Shown here piece after piece: positions 57,185-64,000 of a stretch of DNA of 64,000 bases. The notes under the pieces were generated by a model that had not been told where the DNA came from, searched no databases, and was given only the letters and a program-made list of their open reading frames with translations. Source of the stretch: Phallus indusiatus (lineage: Eukaryota; Basidiomycota; Agaricomycetes; Phallales; Phallaceae); NCBI GenBank assembly GCA_027605045.1, contig JAQFWX010000081.1, positions 1-64,000 of the forward strand, read 5' to 3'. How positions within the stretch are numbered: position 1 is the first letter of the stretch; each line of letters begins with the position of its first letter. A program made the position numbers and the translations under genes.

Positions 57185-58402
57185 TGTTTAAACAATAGAA
57201 ATGATAAATATCGTGTCAATTTTGCACTTGCAGTTTCAATCACTGCCGAATACACACTTAAAAAAAAATGATTATTGATGGACGTGGTTTCAGTCGTGTC
57301 TTCTCATCCCGCATTGACCGGAACCACGGACTTGTCACTGGTCGATGTTGACTTCGCTGGTCCCCTGTTTTTACTTTAAAAATCAAAAATCGTCTATTCG
57401 TTCAAACGTCTCCGTTATTTCCCACTGCCAGCAACAGTCGGAAGGCATAACAAGTGCAGTAGCGACTTTCCTAAGTGGGACCGTACGACGGCAACTAGAG
57501 ATGCAATTGGAAATTTGTGTCGGCGTCTCTAAAATCTTAACTTCTCAGACATAAATGATGAAAAGACGCACCGTTATAGCGGAATCCCACCTTCGTCTAC
57601 CTAATATTAATCCGCGTTGATCGTATTCCCATTACTCACGTCCACTCACGAGTCATATATTGACCGCACGGCGCGGAAAATCATTACAAAACATCGACTT
57701 GAGCGGTATGTTCTATGTGAAGTGCGCATCATTGGCAATTGCAGACTTGCAGTCATCAACTCAGTCATAAACCCGATAACCGCGGACACAATGAAGGATT
57801 TATTTTTCCGTTCGAACGTCCGATACCTGAAAAAGTCAGAAAGAAGCACCACATAATATGTGATTCATTCACAAATACTCGACGCTTCCTTGAAATTCCG
57901 AGTTGTTAGTAGCCGAAAATGTCACGCCGCGTGTGTCACATGTAGTGGTTTCGGCAGAGTTGTGCCGCCTTCTCTGCACACAATCCATTCGACGATTATC
58001 GCAAAACCGTTTAACCGCGAACAATCATGCCCTTTTTTACGAGTCACAAAGGTTTTCCAAATAAGTCAAATCCTCTCTTTCCTTGAATTGTTACAGTCAG
58101 GGGCTCTTGACTATTGGTAAATTTTTGAATTGTACCTCAGGCGGCCGTTGTCGCCTTGAGGCATTTATTAGGCGCGAACTTTGCCAAACGCTGAACGCTG
58201 GCACTATTTATCTTTTATAGTCACCGAGTTTTTTCTTGGATATACAAGGAATCTTCGGCATGAAAGTGCTCGAAGAGGGATGCTTCTTTCTCGAATCCAT
58301 ATAAAGTCCTGGCATCTTAATACTGCAGTTGCACTTGTCCTTCTTCTCTCTTGGTGCTAGATATATCGATCTTCTCTGCAGCAAGCCAGCTCTCACTTCG
58401 TT
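57185..58402. other. Intergenic region upstream of the P450
   Basis: No gene is recognised. Frames at 57345-57554, 57617-57856 and 57860-58120 have no familiar features. An imperfect hairpin, cctcaggcg / cgccttgagg, lies at 58136-58162. The 3' part holds the P450 promoter. Confidence 0.35.
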
Positions 58403-60626
58403 ATGTCTACGCTCAACGATTCCCTTTTGGGTCAGCCCTTCACTCGCACAAGAATCGTCGAAATGGCCAACCAGCGCAAAGTCGACCTAGTTTGCGTAGT
58501 GGCAGCGCTTTTCATCGTAGTCTACACGACGTTGTCTAAAAAGAATGTACTAAACGATTTACTGAAGGCTGTTTTGAGGCGTTCCTCAAACAAACTTGAA
58601 TCTTTTCCTCTTCCACCCGGACCGCCTTCGTGGCCCATCTTTGGCTATTTATCCGGTTTGCCGAGGGCCAGGGCTTGGGAGGTCTATAATGAATGGTCCA
58701 AGACGTATGGTGAGTCTTCTCCGTTTTTCCGCGCTACGGTTGTCAAAATCGCATTAATCTTAATTTACTGAAAACTAGGGTCGGATATTATCCATGTTCC
58801 TACCTTCGGAAGACGCTTTATCATCCTTAATTCAGTGGAAGCTATCTTCGAATTATTGGAACAAAGAGGAAGTATTTACTCAGATAGACCTCATCTGGTT
58901 ATGCTTCACGATCTGTACGCACCCTTGATGGTTATCTCATAGTTTATCCGTGTACTCATTTTCCGCCTAGTATGGATCTGAGCCAGTCAACCGCTTTCGC
59001 CCGCTACGGTGTTGACTGGCGTAATCACCGTAAAATATACAATCAACAGATGAACATCAACTCCGTCAAGAAGTTTAGACATTATCAGTCCGCTGCTGCA
59101 CGAGATTTGCTAGGCCTTTTACTGGAGATTCCCGAGGAATTTGCAAAACATTGTAGACAGTGAGTGAACCGGTCGGATATCGATTTTAATAAAACGCTGA
59201 TTGCATTTCACTGAAGCTTCTCGGCGGGAATAGTAATGAACATCGCGTATGGTTATCAAATAGCTCGCGAAAATGATGAAATAGTCAAGCTTACTGAGCA
59301 AACGGGTCGCGCTTTTTCCGAAGCTGCACAACCGGGCTTTTACATGGTCGATAATTTCCCAATACGTACGTCACATAACTGGAATATGGCCTCTCTTTTT
59401 CTTAACACGATTAATATATGCCAGTTAAATATGTCCCTTCATTCCTGCCCTTGACACAATTCAAAGCCATCGCAACTCGAACACGGGAACTAGCCTATCA
59501 ATCTAGGACTATTCCTTTCAGAGGTACTATACAGGGAATGAAAACAGGAGTTTTTAATAGATGCTTTGTTTCTGATTCCTTGGAGAATGTCGATGTCAGC
59601 GGGGTTACAACGACCAATAACAATCAACAAGCCTCACCGGTTGATTTGTCGTACGCGGATTTAAAAAATGATAAAAGTATGGAAGATTTTGAGAACAGAG
59701 AGGATGTTGGATTGATTAAAGCTATCGCCGGTGGAATTTTTGGAGGCAGGTACTAAGTTAACCGTTGGGCTATTCACTGATAATTTCGTTAGCTGGTACA
59801 ACCACAACGACATCCGCGCTTCAAACGTTTTTACTTGCAATGGTCCTTTATCCTTCGGTACAACAAAAAGCGCAGGAAGAGTTAGACGCAGTTTTAGGAG
59901 GGGGCAGACTTCCCGCTTTTGAAGATCAGTCCTCTTTGCCATATATCAACGCACTATGCCAAGAAGTTCTGCGTTGGTTCCCCGTTACACCCTCTGCGCT
60001 CCCTCATGTAACAACGGAGGAAGATGTTTATAAAGGGTATAGAATTCCGAAAGGGAGTGTGATTATTCCTAACGCGTGGTATGTCTTGTTTTGACACCCA
60101 ACTTTCCCTAGTACTGACCCGGAACTTCTTGTTGATTCTTAGGAACAGCCTCCACGATCCAAAGGTTTACCCTGAACCTGACAAATTTAAACCAGAGAGG
60201 TTCCTTTCCGATGAAAATGGGAAAATCCCGGCACGTGATCCTGCCGTCACTGGTGCTTTCGGATTCGGAAGGAGGTAAGGAAAATCAATTGGTCTGATGG
60301 AATTAAGTTTATGTTTTGACCTTTTGTCAGGATTTGCGCAGGTCGTAATTTGGCAGAGGCTTCGATTTGGATAGCGGTTGCGTCAATCCTTGCTATGTTT
60401 AACATCCGCCCTGCTATCGACGCGAAGAGCGGTGAGCCTATCGATGTAAAAGATGCAATGAGAGGTACACCTGGATTATTCAAGTGAGATATTACACCTA
60501 TATATTTGCGAGAAGTTTTATTCAACATTTGACAATACAGTCATCCTCTGCCGTTTAAGTGCCGTATTGAGCCAAGATCTGAGAAAGCGAAAAAGGCTAT
60601 CCTCGAAGCCTGCGCCACGGCGTAGG
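58403..60626 (+). CDS. Cytochrome P450 monooxygenase
   Basis: A membrane-anchored microsomal P450. The ATG at 58403 is followed by an N-terminal anchor (VDLVCVVAALFIVVYTTL) and the Pro-rich hinge FPLPPGPPSWPIFGY. Then come VPTFGRRFIILNSVEAIFEL, the helix-C region GVDWRNHRKIYNQQMN, and an I-helix GGIFGAGTTTTTSALQTF. ExxR is EVLR, followed by WFPVTPSALPHVTTEEDVY and the PERF region FKPERFLSDENG. The haem loop is FGFGRRICAGRNLAEA, with Cys ligand present. It ends LEACATA, TAG at 60624-60626. About 510 residues over about nine exons. The I-helix is completed only if a GC-AG intron (59746-59792) is used, and its usual acidic residue is Thr. The substrate cannot be inferred, and no biosynthetic cluster surrounds it. 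Confidence 0.9.
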
Positions 60627-61006
60627 GAAGTGTCACGAATAGTATGACGTAGTGCGGCCGTACTACTCGCACAGCGATTATTATTTATGTTCGTCCAGAA
60701 TGCGTTACGTTGTAATACAACAGTTATCTAAGTGCCAACATGTATATCAAACATTTTTTAACAAACTAAGATTACGTTAATGTCTCTAAAAACGGGACGG
60801 GAATCAAAAGGTCATTGATTGATCAACCACCCGAATGGCCGCTTAAAATGACAGTTCAGATCTACACACTCTAAAGAGGATTTAGTCACTGACAAGCTAC
60901 ACAACTGCGGTTGACTTAGCAGAAGGACTGATAGAACTAATCTTCGTCTTTAAAAAATACAGTATATTGAAAACAGTGTTCGTACAGATTAAATTAAACT
61001 TTAGCA
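60627..61006. other. Intergenic, convergent 3' ends
   Basis: 380 bp between the P450 stop and the KIN17 stop. AT-rich, nothing recognised. Confidence 0.4.
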
Positions 61007-62134
61007 TTACGCCCCTTCTCTTTCCATTTTGCGGCGCTTACGCTCCTGTTCTTCAAAGATGATACTCTCCATTGCGTTCATGGTGCGTTTTTTGGCTTTA
61101 TCATCAATGGAGCTGGAACTAGGTGCCGTTGTTGTGCTCGAGCCCGATGACGGGGTCTTGAAAACATTAGTGCGCTTGAGAGGGTTGACGGCTGATTTCA
61201 ACGGATTCGTCTTGAACAACCCAACGCCTGTTGAAGCTGAAGCTGGAGCAGGTTGTGATGAAGAAGGCCCCGAGGCACTTGAGGATGTCGCTGCTGCTGA
61301 TACTGGTGGTTTCAAGGACAAGGAGAGTACCACTTTTTCGTTCTCGTCAGCTCGTTTTAACCCTTCTTCAGCTGCAGGTTCTTGTATGCCCTCCGCCTCA
61401 TTTGATACAGTAGCAGCACGTTCAATTTGCTCTGCTATAAGGATTCGTTCCCGCTGTTCATCTGACATTGTCAAACGCTCCTTTTTCATGGCGGCCTCCT
61501 GCGGATTTCACGGTCAGACAAAGCTCGGGAAATTTGATGTATTTTATCTTCGTACCTGTTTGGCTAAAGCTTTCGGACTGTTATCTATCCATGCCAAAAA
61601 CCATCCCTTCTCAGTTTCGTCGACTCGAGCAATACCGGACCGTCCCAAATGCTTGACGAATTCGGTGAGGGTCACCCACCGCGTGGCGTTCATGTGCAGG
61701 TGGCTCTTGTCTTGGATATACTCTTGATATACTCGATTAGCAAAAACACGTTTGGTTCCGAACCTGATGCACAGATAGAAGATCGGTAAAAGATAGACCA
61801 AGAATTACAACCAGAACATGCTTACCGTCTCGAAAGTAACGAAACAAACTCTGACTGAAATTGAGAGGAAAAATCTGAGATATGTTTGCCAGCGTGTTCT
61901 CCAACAACAAGCATTTGACGTAGATGTGATTCGGATTGCGCATGACATTTGAAGCCGTTCTCGTCTCGACACTGTTTCTCACAGACCTGACAGTACCAAC
62001 GGAGTCTCTGAAGACCCTTGGATTTCATTTTGTTTGCAACCCATTTGGTAGATCCAGCTATCATTCGGCATATATTTAGATACGATGATATAAATAATCA
62101 TATAGGCAAGCTACTGACCTTCTGCGCGGGGCAT
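61007..62134 (-). CDS. KIN17: KIN17-like DNA/RNA-binding protein
   Basis: KIN17 is a conserved nuclear zinc-finger protein linked to DNA replication, repair and splicing (yeast Rts2). The ATG at 62134 gives MPRAE, an intron, then STKWVANKMKSKGLQRLRWY. The C2H2 finger CQVCEKQCRDENGFKC with SESH follows. The winged-helix part reads FGTKRVFANRVYQEYIQDKS, then ATRWVTLTEFVKHLGRSGIA and EKGWFLAWIDNSP. The last exon begins EAAMKKERLTMSDEQRERIL, then a Ser/Ala/Pro-rich linker and a basic end, MESIIFEEQERKRRKMEREG, with the stop at 61007. About 320 residues. The C-terminal KOW-like tandem of animal KIN17 is absent, as in shorter fungal members. Confidence 0.9.
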
Positions 62135-63334
62135 TGTGGAAGATAGTTGGAACTCGGAGAGCTTTAGTCAGGACCTCGAGTCACAGAGTCACACTCAGGT
62201 CGTTTCCACGAATTTGTTCCATATGGAGTCTGGACACATGCTTCAAAATTTAAATCACTGTAAGTATATGATTGCCATTGGGCCTTGCATTTCATTTTAA
62301 AACCTAATAAAACAGCTTAACTTCCAGACATACTTTACGAGGTTTTCGAGCTATATTAAGCCTTGCGTCATGGAGTAATATCGATCAAGATGCCGTTCGT
62401 GGGGCGTCGTTCTCGAAAGAAGCAACCTAGTTTTTCTTTCTGCTGAATCGTTCATGCGCGGGAAATGTCTATAGAAAAGTTGAAAAATCATATGTTAGCA
62501 GAATCGGAAGGGCGATTCCTTTGCGGCGTGTGCTGCCAGATTATATTTTAACACAATCTAAGGCTAACGGCGAAACTAAAGTCTTCGGATTAAGTTGAGT
62601 GCATGTTGACTCAGCTTTTCAAGCTTGATAATCGTGTCCAGCTTATCCTAAACAAATGCTAGATATCATGTGTAATGACAATGTCGGCCTCCGCGATTAT
62701 CACCTGTCATACGAGTGACTTTAAACCTGATTCCCCGCGATAAACACTGTTTTTTGATGATAAAGATCAACGCATGACAGACGGCATATCTATGGAGCTT
62801 ACATGTTTGAGCAATTTCTTAAATTAGCTACAATTATGTCCACAGTTTCAAATGGCAACTTCATTCAAGGGGAGCACACTGACGTAGGTTTTTAACGGCT
62901 TAATTGCTGTACTTTCGGTCTTCATGTAGTAAGTTAGCAATTGATTACTATAATAACTTCTTTCAGGGATTCAGGGGTAAAACATACTTTACAGCCTTTC
63001 TTTAGCCCAGAAGACATCAGGCTTCGGTAGGCAATGTTGACAGAAGGATACCATTGATCTTCTCCTACGAAACATCCACTCGAGAAATTCAAGTCAACTA
63101 TCCAAAAACGGAGAAGGGCTGCGGGGGAGGCGTGTGTTTTCGCAACTCCAGAAGTTTACCGGAGTTAATTGTCGAGATACCCTACAGTTGTGAAGGTTAG
63201 TTTCCGTCCGACAGGGTTTTATATTTAGGTGATTTTCCTTTCTGCAAGCTCTCAAAGGAATATTTGAATTCAAGCGCTGTACTTCACTTGTGTTATCCTT
63301 CCTTGGAGTGGCTGTCTTGGAAAACGAGTAGACA
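62135..63334. other. Gene-poor region
   Basis: About 1.2 kb with no supported gene. The first 100 bp are the KIN17 promoter. The rest is AT-rich without recognisable protein, RNA or repeat up to the inverted-repeat arm. Confidence 0.35.
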
Positions 63335-64000
63335 GGTTTTCGGGAGGGATCACGTTACCGAGTCGCGTGCTAGGAGACGAACCCCAGAACTTAGTAAAAG
63401 GAGCTCATGACGGAATCAAAACTTCTGGATTTTCTCGGATCTGTTGCCAACTCTGGCACTACATCATAAGATCTTTAAACTTAGACATTCATAAACTTGA
63501 ACAGTTGAATAAAAGAAACGGGCTTCAAATGTTTGATATGATATTATAACAAAAGTGTGTCATTCTTCATTTATGAGACTTTCAGTCAGTTTAAGCTGAG
63601 TACATCGTCGAATCGTATACGCTGCGGTCAAAAATCCAAACTGCACTTCGCTAGGTATAACGGTTGGTTGGTACGGGTCTATTTCGCTTATTGAGCTCAA
63701 CGAAGAAGTGTTCGGAATATCAACAATTTATTGCGGGAATTGGGGGTCTTCGTAACCGATAAGACACGAAATTCGTTATCCTCCGAGTCGCCACTCATCT
63801 AGAAGAACAGCGGTATAAATCCGGCTTATTTATCGTTTGGTATCGAAATGTAAGCCACCATTTCAACGATCCTGTCAGTAGCACTGAAAAAAAAACAGAC
63901 CGTAGTCGCACACTATGGCTATGGCTAAAACCGACAGGATAACTTGGTGTCAAAATTGGCATAGATGCACATGTATTGTTGAACTAGAATTTATTTCACG
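63335..64000. repeat. ~650-bp inverted repeat, right arm (decayed gene copies)
   Basis: Inverted partner of 43425-44080, running to the window end. It carries a copy of exon 2 of the 81-aa gene (SGGITLPSRVLGDEPQNL, then a frameshift near 63390). It also carries a copy of the 92-aa gene whose donor GT is lost (near 63594) and which has an in-frame TAA (63753-63755). Both are dead here. Confidence 0.72.

Noticed and set aside
58136..58162. Hairpin as a transcription terminator
   Set aside because: Imperfect stem with a bulge, in a fungal genome where hairpin terminators are not used. No gene ends just upstream.

Overview
This is a nuclear contig fragment from a filamentous basidiomycete, probably an Agaricomycete. 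The evidence is short spliceosomal introns of about 45 to 75 nt throughout, gene families typical of that group (FunK1-type kinases, F-box/LRR-like proteins, a P450, DHA1-type MFS transporters), moderate GC content, and a mixture of dense housekeeping genes with repeat-rich accessory DNA. Gene identities were read by eye from translated exons. Splice sites are inferred, so internal boundaries are approximate, although starts and stops are usually well placed.

Left part (1-31900). The 5' end of an amino-acid permease runs off the left edge. It is followed by mitochondrial aspartate aminotransferase (1532-3115), the ribosome-biogenesis factor IPI1 (3296-6150), and a full permease (6732-9197) that is a tandem duplicate of the one at the edge. 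A gene-poor 5 kb stretch with decayed coding traces precedes a very large LRR-DH-PH RhoGEF (14237-21811). Next come an ADCK2/Cqd1-type UbiB kinase, a small LEA-like hydrophilic protein, an acidic tail-anchored protein, the HORMA protein Rev7, and a DHA1 transporter.

Middle part (31900-46600). This is accessory DNA. It holds an F-box gene, a truncated FunK1 pseudokinase, and three 138-bp MITE copies that look identical, each with a 2-bp target duplication. It also holds a 1.1-kb element with about 215-bp inverted ends that carry tRNA-like Pol III boxes. An unrecognised family of about 130-aa proteins has two intact and two decayed copies here. Two further unrecognised small genes lie in one arm of a roughly 650-bp inverted repeat whose other arm is at the right edge of the window. 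A second DHA1 transporter closes the block.

Right part (46600-64000). Metabolic and housekeeping genes return: fructosamine/ketosamine kinase, an OYE/YqjM-type flavin oxidoreductase, sorting nexin Snx4/Atg24, and dolichyl-diphosphatase. These are followed by a second F-box gene with a decayed third copy beside it, a cytochrome P450, KIN17, and gene-poor DNA ending in the second, decayed arm of the inverted repeat.

There is no operon logic. Notable arrangements are shared or short intergenic promoters (53289/53499 and 25796/25887) and repeated duplication with decay of accessory genes. The most unusual material is the 34.7-44.3 kb block of recent MITEs and orphan small-protein genes.
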